Source: a virus
Reading direction: 5' to 3' (one strand)
IMG/VR virus record: IMGVR_UViG_3300035670_000297
Coordinates: 1 to 51,696 of that record
Length of the DNA stretch: 51,696 nt
Below the pieces are notes generated by a model. That model was not told the origin of the DNA. It ran no database searches and saw only the letters and a program-made list of their open reading frames with translations. The translations under genes were made by a program, and so were the position numbers. Positions 45,280-51,696 of this stretch are shown here, piece by piece. Numbering within the stretch: the stretch's first letter is position 1; each line of letters opens with the position of its first letter.

Positions 45280-47789
45280 CAACGACCGCGACTCCTCCGC
45301 ATCCTAGGCTTTCTCGGCTTGGTTTTGCGGAGTAGTGGGCTCTCTCGCAGGTCACTCCTGATAAACTCGGACTCCAACTCGCGACGAAGATGGGGTGCAA
45401 CGGAGGTGGGACCAGCAGCAATCGGTTCCACGTTTGATAGGGCTTCCAGCTCGGCCACGCTGAACTGACGTGGCGGCTGGAAAGTTCGAAGAGGCTGTAC
45501 CCGAGAACCAGTCTCAAGGTTCTGTACTCGAATACCGCCTCGGGCTGGAATTGGAAGGCGGGCTGGGGTAAGTCCCCCCACCTCGGGGCCCATTTGGGTC
45601 AGGACCTGGCCTCGGGGGTCCACTCGAGCCCCGATGATGCTGGTGCGTGGGAGTCCGTCGTTCTCCACGATACGAGAGGCGGTGCCTCTGGGTGCGGGGG
45701 ATGCAGGGCGTCCCGTGACTCGGGACAGCCCGGTGCGTGCGGACTGGGTCAACTCACCCTCAGTCAGAATGGGCTCAGGTCCGCCGGATCGGAGAGACGT
45801 AACATCCTTCTTGCGCAGTAGTTCGGTGTCCTCAAGGTCTGGAACAGTCCTGGGCTCCTTACCCGGCATGCGCCGGAGGTCCTCGTGATGTGCCACCAGC
45901 GCTTGAACAGCTCGATTGGCTACGTCTCGTCGGTAGATGGACAGAGCCTTGGACCGTAGGGTTGCTCGATCGGAGCTGATTGGCACCCCCAGACGCTTCT
46001 CCAGGTTGCGAATCTCCCTCTCTGCCCGTGCAGCAGTACTTCGATTGCCGTCACTCGCCTGCATGCGGAGCTGCTCAACGTCCGCCATGAAGGATTTGAT
46101 GAAGTTGGACTGTGCAACCTGAGCGTCTTCAAGTGTGCCAAATCTTCCAACACTACGTGCAAGCTTGATTGCAGCCATTTCATCGGCAGGCGTGACTTGG
46201 GCGCTTCGGATGTTCTGACGTGCCTTGTTAGACACCTTTGAGAGTCCGCCGCTTAGTTCGCCTTCTCCGGGACCCCCAGCAAGTTTGCTTAGGACCTTTT
46301 CAATCTCGAGGAGTTCTCCTTCTTCTCGAGTGCGGGTGGCCTTTCTTTGCACCTTCTGGGCCGTCTCAGTTGTGCGTTGGGCAGCGGCTCGTCCCAGGTT
46401 CACCTGGCCGGCCTGCTCCATGGTGACGGTGGCTGGAAGTCTGCGACGCAGCACCTCAGCAGTAACGTCTGGCGTGGCAGAGGCGGGGAGCTGGGGCAGC
46501 ATACGAGTGATCTTGGAGTAGGGGCCCTGCCTCAGCTGCCTCTTCCGAGCCGGAGGGGGTGTTAGTGACAAAATCTCTCTAACGTCCATAGCCGGCTGGA
46601 TGTATCGGCTGGCGTCTTGCTTGCTTAGGAAGCCGGCGGTCTCGAGCGGTTTGAGGAACTCGGGCTCCACCCCACTACCGCGCATAACTTGGATGGTCCC
46701 CCCACGGACTTCTCTGGGGATGTCACGCTTGAGACGTTCGCGTAGCCGAGACTTGAGCTGCGATTCTGCGGGTGTGTCCTCTGGTGAAGGCTTGAGTTGC
46801 TTGGCGACTTCAGCAAGTTGTGAAAACAGAAGGTCCCGCTGCTTCTTGCTGGCAGACTTCTTGCCTCGGAAGGAGGGGCGGTCGTCTCCTCGCTGCTTGG
46901 CAAACCGGCGCTCCTCGAAAGCGCGTTCGCGGTTGAGGGGTTGGATGCCCTCTGGTGGTTCTGGGGGCAGGTCGGGGCTAGCCGTCAGCTCTTCAAGCTT
47001 CTTGGTGGAAACTCTTCGGAGGGGGCGAGCCTTTGCTCCCAGCTTCTTGGAGCGGGCTTTCTGAGTGCCCTGGGCCTCCTTGAGGATGTCTATTGTTTCC
47101 TCAAGACTTGTGGCCGCCATCGCGCGCTTTGCGGTGCCGGAGTCAAGAGAGTGGGCGGCCTGGATGGCTCGAGCTTTTCCAGGCGGAATGGGGATGAGTT
47201 TATCCCCCTTCTTTGTAATTCGATAAACCTTGCCCCGCTTCGTATTGACAGACTGAACAACTTCCAAGTTCTCTGCAATCGCAAGAGTTGATGAGGAGGG
47301 GCTTTGCGCTCGGCCTGTGGGATACAGCTCCTCAATGAGGATTCCGGCTCCCCGAAGTACGCGAGACCAGTTATCGCGGAATCGGTTGGAGACCTCGGTG
47401 CGGCCTGCCCTTTTGGAGGCTTTGGAGAGCTGGTCAAAGATGTTTGCGCCGTTGGCGAGGGCTTCAGCGTTCCCGGGAACGGGCAGGACGAAGAGCTGAC
47501 CTAAAGCGTCGCCGTAAGAGGCGACTGGAACAAGAACCTTTGGGAGTTGGTAGGCGTTGTAGCCCTTGGGTCGATAACCCAGAAGCCACATTGGTCGGTT
47601 GCCACGAGGGGGAGTGTCGTAGACAAACGTGAGATCGGATGCAGAGACGAATCGGGGAGCCTTGGGACCACCAGAGGGAATGCGAATCTTCACGTCTCGG
47701 CCGAGCTGCTGAAACTCCTTCTCCATCGCGACGAGGGAGACTGGTTTCTCGGGGACGTTGGACTTGGGATTGTCTGGTGATTCTGCCAT
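45279..47789 (-). CDS. Large basic protein of unknown function, first gene of the late block (836 aa)
   Basis: The protein is Arg-, Lys-, Ser- and Pro-rich with no recognised domain, but it has helical patches (EFQQLGRDVKIRIPSGG; ATSLEETIDILKEAQGTQKA; TREEGELLEIEKVLSKLAG) and a very basic C-terminus ending RKPRMRRSRGR. ATG 47789 is the likely start; no clear Shine-Dalgarno is visible. It begins 130 bases from the oppositely oriented helicase gene, so its promoter should lie there. Its position ahead of terminase genes suggests a packaging, internal virion or DNA-organising role. This is the largest gene without a sequence-based guess. Confidence 0.6.
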   Translation of the reverse strand: MAESPDNPKSNVPEKPVSLVAMEKEFQQLGRDVKIRIPSGGPKAPRFVSASDLTFVYDTPPRGNRPMWLLGYRPKGYNAYQLPKVLVPVASYGDALGQLFVLPVPGNAEALANGANIFDQLSKASKRAGRTEVSNRFRDNWSRVLRGAGILIEELYPTGRAQSPSSSTLAIAENLEVVQSVNTKRGKVYRITKKGDKLIPIPPGKARAIQAAHSLDSGTAKRAMAATSLEETIDILKEAQGTQKARSKKLGAKARPLRRVSTKKLEELTASPDLPPEPPEGIQPLNRERAFEERRFAKQRGDDRPSFRGKKSASKKQRDLLFSQLAEVAKQLKPSPEDTPAESQLKSRLRERLKRDIPREVRGGTIQVMRGSGVEPEFLKPLETAGFLSKQDASRYIQPAMDVREILSLTPPPARKRQLRQGPYSKITRMLPQLPASATPDVTAEVLRRRLPATVTMEQAGQVNLGRAAAQRTTETAQKVQRKATRTREEGELLEIEKVLSKLAGGPGEGELSGGLSKVSNKARQNIRSAQVTPADEMAAIKLARSVGRFGTLEDAQVAQSNFIKSFMADVEQLRMQASDGNRSTAARAEREIRNLEKRLGVPISSDRATLRSKALSIYRRDVANRAVQALVAHHEDLRRMPGKEPRTVPDLEDTELLRKKDVTSLRSGGPEPILTEGELTQSARTGLSRVTGRPASPAPRGTASRIVENDGLPRTSIIGARVDPRGQVLTQMGPEVGGLTPARLPIPARGGIRVQNLETGSRVQPLRTFQPPRQFSVAELEALSNVEPIAAGPTSVAPHLRRELESEFIRSDLRESPLLRKTKPRKPRMRRSRGR

Positions 47790-47794
47790 TTTGC

Positions 47795-47822
47795 TTGACA
47801 ATAAGAGGTGCTGAGCTAGAGT
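47795..47822 (+). promoter_or_regulatory. Sigma70-type promoter for the helicase gene
   Basis: TTGACA (47795-47800) is followed after 16 bases by TAGAGT (47817-47822), four of six to TATAAT. Transcription would begin near 47829 and run through a leader with CCCGGC/GCCGGG pairing to the helicase start at 47920. The promoter lies just upstream of the divergent late gene's ATG, so the two directions may compete. Confidence 0.6.
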
Positions 47823-47919
47823 GCGGATCCCCGGCGCCTAGCCCCAGCTCCTGCATGCAAATGCCAGTCGAGCCGGGAAGAGTTGCTGTAGATCAAGAAC
47901 ACAATCAGGAGGATACGCG

Positions 47920-49314
47920 ATGAAAGCGTTGACGCAACGGAACCCGTTGGGTAGTGCAGAGCCGATGCACGTAGCAAGAAGCGTGCTCAAGGCGGGATGG
48001 ACTACTCCTTTGGGGCACAAGGGTTTGCTTGAGTGGCGTGGAGAGCCGTGGGAGTGGTACGGCGGAACCTGGGTGCGCAGGGATACCAAGTGGTTGGATG
48101 AAGCGCTCTGGGTTGCCTTGGAGGATGCGCATATCGCCGTGCGTACTGCCACGGGGATGAACCTCCGCAGGCTGGCTCCGACCATGGAGACCGTGCGGAA
48201 TGTGGGTCAGGCACTGAGAGCGATTACGCGAATGCGGCATGAAGTGGCGCCGGCGTGGTTGGGCGCTGGTGAGGGCCCAGATGCCCAGTGGATCGTGAGC
48301 TTTCAGGATGTGATGGTGGACGCCCGCACGTTGGAAACGTCCCCCCGCAGTGAGTTGTGGTTTGAGCCCCATGTTTTGTCGGTCTTGTGGGAGCCCGAGG
48401 CTACGTGTCCCACGTGGGAGGGCTGTGTAGCGGAGTGGAGCGAGGGCGATCCTGCGTGGCAGGAGCTGCTCGCTAGGGCGATGGGCTACATGATGCTGCC
48501 TGATAGGGCGTTCCAGCGCTGGTTGTTGATGCACGGGAAGGTGAGGGGTGGCAAGGGCACGATCATGGGCGTCGTAAAGCAGTTGCTGGGGACGGCGGTG
48601 AAGAGCGCAAGCGTGGCCCAGTTGGCCCAGAACTTCGGGTTGTGGGGGCTGGAAAGTTCAAGAATCTTGAATGTTGCGGAGTTTGGGGCGGTGAACAGCA
48701 GGGAAGGTGAGTTGGCGGCTGCAACCCTGAAGAACATCGTGGGCGGAGATCCAGTGACGATTGACCGGAAGTACATGGAGCCGCTGCGGGATGTGCAGAT
48801 TGCGGCGTTCCCTGTAGTCCAGAGCAATGAGATCCCCAAGCTTCCGAACAGGGGTCAGGGTCTAGCGAGCAAGATGCTGGTGTTGCCGTTCACCAAGAGC
48901 TTCTTAGGCAAGGAGGACCTGGGTCTGGCGGCCAAGTTGGAGGCTGAGTTGCCTGGGATCGCGGTGTGGGCACTGAGGGGTGCGCAGAGGCTGCTGTGTG
49001 AGCAGGATTCGGCGGCTAGGTGGCCACGGCCTAGGGCGGCTGAGGACGCGTTTGAACGGTTCAGTGTGCTGAATGCCCCGATGCAGGAGTTCCTCGAGGC
49101 CAACTTCGAGGAGTGCGAGGGCGGGTTTGTCTCTACGAGCGTGATCTGGGCTAGGTGGCAGGAGTGGAAGAAGACCAACGGCCTGCGGGAGGAGCTGACT
49201 CAGGCCAAGCTGCTGCACCGGATCGTCGAGGAGAGCAGCTGGATGCTGGGAAGGGCCCGGTTGGGTAGCGAACGGATCAGGGGTTTGAAGGGCCTGAAGC
49301 TAGGCTCGGAGTAA
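47920..49314 (+). CDS. Superfamily 3 (D5/P4-type) replicative helicase
   Basis: ATG 47920 follows AGGAGG. The 464-residue protein has a C-terminal SF3 ATPase: Walker A GKVRGGKGT (206-214), Walker B ILNVAEF (249-255) and motif C FPVVQSN (297-303). The first 190 residues resemble the D5-N region preceding phage and plasmid SF3 helicases; there is no primase catalytic motif. It probably unwinds the origin, whose likely site, a dense repeat array, follows directly at 49403-49683. It stands alone in its orientation between late genes and the small-gene cluster. Confidence 0.8.
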   Translation: MKALTQRNPLGSAEPMHVARSVLKAGWTTPLGHKGLLEWRGEPWEWYGGTWVRRDTKWLDEALWVALEDAHIAVRTATGMNLRRLAPTMETVRNVGQALRAITRMRHEVAPAWLGAGEGPDAQWIVSFQDVMVDARTLETSPRSELWFEPHVLSVLWEPEATCPTWEGCVAEWSEGDPAWQELLARAMGYMMLPDRAFQRWLLMHGKVRGGKGTIMGVVKQLLGTAVKSASVAQLAQNFGLWGLESSRILNVAEFGAVNSREGELAAATLKNIVGGDPVTIDRKYMEPLRDVQIAAFPVVQSNEIPKLPNRGQGLASKMLVLPFTKSFLGKEDLGLAAKLEAELPGIAVWALRGAQRLLCEQDSAARWPRPRAAEDAFERFSVLNAPMQEFLEANFEECEGGFVSTSVIWARWQEWKKTNGLREELTQAKLLHRIVEESSWMLGRARLGSERIRGLKGLKLGSE

Positions 49315-49315
49315 G

Positions 49316-49362
49316 GGCATATAATTCAGAGATGTCGAGTTCTGGATTTGAAGTTATATGCC
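49316..49362 (+). repeat. Imperfect inverted repeat after the helicase gene
   Basis: GGCATATAATTC (49316-49327) faces GAAGTTATATGCC (49350-49362), matching with one extra base, across a 22-base loop. It begins two bases after the helicase stop and includes TATAAT. It could terminate the helicase transcript (TCAACTTTATC follows) or be an AT-rich unwinding element of the origin region. Confidence 0.45.
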
Positions 49363-49402
49363 TCAACTTTATCGGGCGGTGGCGATATTGGGCTGGAAAC
49401 GG

Positions 49403-49683
49403 GGGTGGTTTCAGGGGGGTGACCACCTGTGACCACCTCCGTCCACAACTGGTGGTCTAGGTCCCACCCAATGTTATCATTGACGGTTTGGGGGGGTGAC
49501 CACTATGACCACCTGTATAGAAAAAGTCTTTATGGCTATAGTGTTCCTAGAAGGACTTTGTTGCTGGGAGGTGGTCAGCCTGGTCACCCTGGTCGGCCAG
49601 CTCCTAAAACACTTATGGCGGCCCAAAAACGCGTATTCCTGGGTGTGGGGGGCGACCACGTGTGGTGGTCAGGTGGTGGTCAG
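49403..49683. other. Candidate replication origin: inverted GACCACC iteron array
   Basis: GACCAC(C) or its complement (G)GTGGTC occurs about ten times in 280 bases. GTGACCACCT is tandemly repeated at 49419-49438; GGTGGTC at 49451; GTGACCAC/GACCACCT at 49496-49514; AGGTGGTC at 49569-49576; TGGTCACC at 49581; GACCAC at 49654; and GTGGTGGTCAG is tandemly duplicated at 49662-49683. Left copies are mostly one orientation and right copies mostly the other, around an AT-richer core (49515-49560). It follows the SF3 helicase gene and has no protein-coding signal. Iterons next to a helicase gene are a usual origin layout; a packaging or partition site is an alternative. Confidence 0.6.
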
Positions 49684-50002
49684 GTGGACGCCGGCCAGAA
49701 ATTTCCAGAGCGGTGGGGCCTTTGTAAGCCCACGGCTCGCTCAGTTTGGGGGCCGGCCGCCGTTGGCGTACGCGTGCGTCAGACCGGCAGACGCTGCCCT
49801 TCGGCCATCGAGGCCTGCGGTCAGCACACAGCCGGCGGCTAGCCGGCCCTCACGTTTCACTCAATCCTGAAATCCTCTTGCTTCGGCGAAATGCGGGTTG
49901 CCCCCCGCGTGCGGTGTCGGGGTTGCAGATACAGCGTGCACTGTGCACGTCTGCTGACGACCCCGCGACTACCTCCTTTGCGTCTCAGACGCGAGGTTCA
50001 CA
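49684..50002 (+). other. Non-coding structured region before the small-gene cluster
   Basis: No convincing gene is present. Structure includes a near-perfect stem around GTGGGGC/GCCCAC (about 49713-49733), GCCGGC-GGCTA-GCCGGC (49831-49847) and the leader described at 49889-49972. A GCGTCT-C-AGACGC palindrome (49980-49992) sits 10 bases before the ATG at 50003 and could be an operator or small hairpin over the ribosome site. The stretch is very GC-rich in its middle. Confidence 0.5.
49889..49972 (+). ncRNA. Structured leader family, copy A
   Basis: The opening AAATGCGGGTTGCCCCCCG matches AAATGCTGGTTGACCCCCGG of copy C. It is followed by a hairpin: CGGGGT (49918-49923) with ACCCCG (49960-49965), GCAGA (49925-49929) with TCTGC (49950-49954), and CGTGCA-CTG-TGCACG at the tip. 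It lies about 30 bases before the gene at 50003. The same shape with different base pairs in copies B and C supports a conserved RNA. Confidence 0.55.
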
Positions 50003-50368
50003 ATGCGTAACTCGTTCGCCACTATCGTCGCCGCTCAGGCTCGCGCCGCCCTCCCCGTGCTCTCCGAGATCGCGGACGCGGCGCTCCGGAAGCCCCTCGC
50101 CTTCACGGTGACGGGCTGCTCGGAGACCGCCAAGGGCGAGACCGTGCTCAACGGCACCGTCACCCACGGCAAGGTCACGTACCGTGCCGCGATCTTCGGG
50201 ATGTCCGACATCCTCGAGGCTCTCGACGGTGCGGAGCCGAAGGTCGACCTCGTGCTCAAGCTCCGGTTCGAGCGGAACGCCCGTTCGAAGGGCGTGTTCT
50301 TCGCTCGCAACCGCAGCGAGTCGGTGACGCCTGCTGAGGCGGTCGACGTGATCGACACGATCGACTGA
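50003..50368 (+). CDS. Unknown protein (121 aa), first gene of the small-gene cluster
   Basis: ATG 50003 has GAGG nearby (49992-49995). The product has an Ala-rich helix (MRNSFATIVAAQARAALPVL), then strands (LAFTVTGCSETAKGETVLNG, KVTYRAAIFG, VDLVLKLRFERNARSKGVFF) suggestive of an OB-like or small beta-barrel fold, and an acidic end. It has strong C-ended codon use, suggesting high expression. It is followed by a stable hairpin. It may be a phage early protein; no family is recognised. Confidence 0.65.
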   Translation: MRNSFATIVAAQARAALPVLSEIADAALRKPLAFTVTGCSETAKGETVLNGTVTHGKVTYRAAIFGMSDILEALDGAEPKVDLVLKLRFERNARSKGVFFARNRSESVTPAEAVDVIDTID

Positions 50369-50382
50369 CCCACACGGGAGAG

Positions 50383-50415
50383 GGGGTAGACCAGGCTCGT
50401 AGCTTGGTCTACCCC
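50383..50415 (+). terminator. Stable hairpin after the 50003-50368 gene
   Basis: GGGGTAGACCA (50383-50393) pairs perfectly with TGGTCTACCCC (50405-50415) around an 11-base loop. A weakly T-rich stretch (CATTTCTACG) follows. It may be a partial terminator or attenuator between the 121-residue gene and the small membrane gene at 50442. Confidence 0.6.
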
Positions 50416-50441
50416 AATCCCATTTCTACGAAAGGAACGCT

Positions 50442-50597
50442 ATGTCAGCCATTGAGATTGCACTCGCGTCTGTCCTCATCACTACGCTCCTCGGCCTCGG
50501 CTTCGCGCTCGCGGCCATACGTACCCCCGCCTCCCGCAAGGAGATGGGCATTCGCCTCCAGGACGACGACTTCGACTGGACAGACTCTCGAGACTGA
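50442..50597 (+). CDS. Small single-span membrane protein (51 aa)
   Basis: ATG 50442 has AAAGGAA at good spacing. The peptide begins MSAIEIALASVLITTLLGLG, spans the membrane once (to about residue 26) and ends in an acidic-aromatic cytoplasmic tail (GIRLQDDDFDWTDSRD). The tail, with its DDDFDW cluster, looks designed for protein contact. Candidates are a superinfection-exclusion or host-takeover factor. Shortness limits confidence. Confidence 0.6.
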   Translation: MSAIEIALASVLITTLLGLGFALAAIRTPASRKEMGIRLQDDDFDWTDSRD

Positions 50598-50610
50598 CCA
50601 ACGGCCAGGG

Positions 50611-50672
50611 AAATGCTGGTCGTACCCCCGGCGTCGGGCAGGGTGAGCGCGTTGCTCGTCCTGCCCACGCCA
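50611..50672 (+). ncRNA. Structured leader family, copy B
   Basis: AAATGCTGGTCGTACCCCCG opens the element. A hairpin follows: GGGCAGG (50636-50642) with CCTGCCC (50660-50666), a 2/2 internal loop (GT/GT), and GAGC-GCGTT-GCTC at the tip. Copy C has the same plan with different bases (GGCGGGG/CCCCGCC; CAGC-GCGT-GCTG). It is followed by AGGAGACACACAC and GTG 50700. Confidence 0.6.
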
Positions 50673-50699
50673 CTCATCTCTCACATAGGAGACACACAC

Positions 50700-50861
50700 G
50701 TGCTTAACTTTGGTAATCCGATTCGGCAGTGCACAGAGACTGGACAATGGTTCTTCTGGTTCGAGTGCGAGACGCAACACTCTCAGCTCTATCCGACTAA
50801 GGAGAGTTGCGAAGAGGCACTCGCTGCGTACTGCGAAGACTTGGATAGTCTCACTCTCTAA
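50700..50861 (+). CDS. Small unknown protein (53 aa)
   Basis: GTG 50700 follows AGGAGACACACAC, a clear ribosome binding site. The product is acidic with several aromatics and cysteines (QCTETGQWFFWFECETQHSQ, SCEEALAAYCEDLDSL). The pattern of paired cysteines in a 53-residue protein suggests a compact fold. No family recognised. It lies directly after structured leader copy B. Confidence 0.6.
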   Translation: MLNFGNPIRQCTETGQWFFWFECETQHSQLYPTKESCEEALAAYCEDLDSLTL

Positions 50862-50880
50862 CCTCTGAAAGGAGATACAC

Positions 50881-51231
50881 ATGCGCAATACCACTTGTCC
50901 TCACTGCGGCGGATGCATGATGGGAGACGGAGTCACCACTCCCATTCATTGCGAACGCGTCATACTGATCTTCGACCATTACGAGGAACCCGACTGCGAC
51001 CCCATCACCTGCGCTCATGAGCCGATCGAGGAAGACCCGGGCGACCATCCAGACTGGTACCCCGCCTCACCCTCATCGACTCCCCGTAACCCACTCTATG
51101 GGGACACACTCACCGAGCAGGAGATGGCGAACGGCTGGCACTACTGCCCCGCCTTCGACTACCTCCTCACCCAGGGTGAGAACCGTACCGGGGACCGCTG
51201 CTACTGCGGCCACCCCAATCACTCCGTCTAA
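50881..51231 (+). CDS. Small protein with N-terminal zinc ribbon-like motif (116 aa)
   Basis: ATG 50881 follows AAAGGAGATACAC. The N-terminus CPHCGGCMMGDG and later CDPITCAHE, then RCYCGHPNHSV at the C-terminus, provide cysteine and histidine pairs for one or two zinc sites. The middle is acidic and proline-rich. Zinc-ribbon phage proteins often bind nucleic acid or RNA polymerase, but nothing specific can be said. It is preceded 19 bases away by the small 53-residue gene. Confidence 0.6.
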   Translation: MRNTTCPHCGGCMMGDGVTTPIHCERVILIFDHYEEPDCDPITCAHEPIEEDPGDHPDWYPASPSSTPRNPLYGDTLTEQEMANGWHYCPAFDYLLTQGENRTGDRCYCGHPNHSV

Positions 51232-51249
51232 CCCAGCAGACTGCTAGGC

Positions 51250-51312
51250 AAATGCTGGTTGACCCCCGGTGGGCAGGCGGGGTGCAGCGCGTGCTGTGCC
51301 CCGCCCCCACCT
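51250..51312 (+). ncRNA. Structured leader family, copy C
   Basis: The element begins AAATGCTGGTTGACCCCCGG and forms GGCGGGG (51276-51282) with CCCCGCC (51299-51305), a 2/2 internal loop (TG/TG), and CAGC-GCGT-GCTG at the tip. Its base pairs differ from copy B while the shape is kept. It precedes GTG 51336 with an AGGAGAGACAC ribosome site. Confidence 0.6.
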
Positions 51313-51335
51313 CCACATCTACACAGGAGAGACAC

Positions 51336-51674
51336 GTGCCACAATCTACAGCTACCCCCATCACTGACTCCGCCTTCGCCGGCGTCCTCAAGCACGCCTC
51401 GAAGGCGCTCTTCCGTCAGACCCGAGTCTTCGAAGAGGTCCTCTTCACCGATGACTACGGGTTCCTCAACCCACTCATCGACAAGGAAGAGATCACGGTC
51501 GCCGAGTTGGAGGCCATGCTCACCGCATGCGAACGGCTCACCGCCATCGCACGCATGGTCCACCTCGCCACTCGCAACCACCTCAACCAGAAGGACGGTG
51601 GCCCCTCCGTCATTGCCACGTCCGACCTGTCAGACATCCGCAACTACCTCGACAACGCGAAGCGCAAGCCATGA
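51336..51674 (+). CDS. Small unknown protein spanning the circle junction (112 aa)
   Basis: GTG 51336 follows AGGAGAGACAC. The product is helical and acidic-to-basic (FAGVLKHASKALFRQTRVFE, ITVAELEAMLTACERLTAIA) with a C-terminal NHLNQKDGGPSVIATSDLSD segment. On the circle its stop overlaps the ATG of the 33-residue membrane gene (102 in the first copy, 51671 here). No family recognised. Confidence 0.6.
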   Translation: MPQSTATPITDSAFAGVLKHASKALFRQTRVFEEVLFTDDYGFLNPLIDKEEITVAELEAMLTACERLTAIARMVHLATRNHLNQKDGGPSVIATSDLSDIRNYLDNAKRKP

Positions 51675-51696
51675 TCGCCTTCGCATTCGGCTTCCT
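51570..51696. repeat. Terminal direct repeat, right copy (circle closure)
   Basis: Identical to bases 1-127. It includes the end of the 112-residue gene and the first codons of the 33-residue membrane gene, which is complete only in the left copy. Confidence 0.95.

Noticed and set aside
49403-49683. CRISPR array
   Set aside because: Repeats are 7-11 bases, unevenly spaced and in both orientations, with no uniform spacers or cas genes.
1-51696. T7-like RNA polymerase, integrase, repressor, tRNA genes, endolysin
   Set aside because: I looked for signature motifs and found none. tRNA and lysis searches by eye are not exhaustive.

Overview
The window is the genome of a virulent-looking tailed bacteriophage (Caudoviricetes), probably complete. 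The first 127 bases recur exactly as the last 127, so the contig closes into a circle of about 51,569 bp. 127 is a common maximum assembly k-mer, so the repeat is more likely an assembly overlap than a physical end. The DNA is clearly GC-rich, with strong C/G third positions and AGGAG-type ribosome binding sites. The head, portal, adaptor, nozzle and internal-protein order, and the lack of a tape measure or tail sheath, suggest a podovirus built on a T7-like virion plan. I see no T7-type RNA polymerase, integrase, repressor or tRNA. One small protein (8967-9209) is typical of aquatic phages, but the host cannot be named from the sequence.

There are three transcriptional blocks. (1) A rightward cluster of very small genes (50003 through the circle junction to about 800), several preceded by look-alike structured leaders, continues into a rightward replication and recombination arm (893-16598). 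This arm holds a family-4 uracil-DNA glycosylase, a free-standing sigma region-4-like protein, a family A DNA polymerase with a second gene nested inside it, an ERCC4 nuclease, a displaced adhesin cassette, a PD-(D/E)XK nuclease, a Sak4-like RecA-fold ATPase, an SSB-like protein and a MoxR/vWA pair. (2) A leftward late block (47789 down to 16526) carries packaging genes, portal, scaffold, capsid, a run of tiny basic proteins, adaptor, surface proteins, a probable lysis cassette, nozzle and large internal virion proteins. (3) A rightward SF3 helicase gene (47920-49314) has a good sigma70-type promoter and is followed by about 690 bp without genes that contains an inverted array of GACCACC repeats, the best candidate for the replication origin.

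The replication genes form a coherent set: SF3 helicase, DNA polymerase, SSB-like protein, Sak4-like annealing ATPase and two nucleases. Transcription presumably relies on host RNA polymerase, perhaps modified by the sigma-4-like protein.

The most unusual signals are: a complete 124-codon gene inserted out of frame inside the polymerase gene while the polymerase frame stays open; a family of at least three or four paralogous RNA leaders whose stems differ in sequence but keep their pairing; a genome-wide GTCCCCCCAC motif (19 exact copies found by eye); a multi-branched RNA candidate between the Sak4 and SSB genes; and a 43-cysteine virion-block protein of different base composition.
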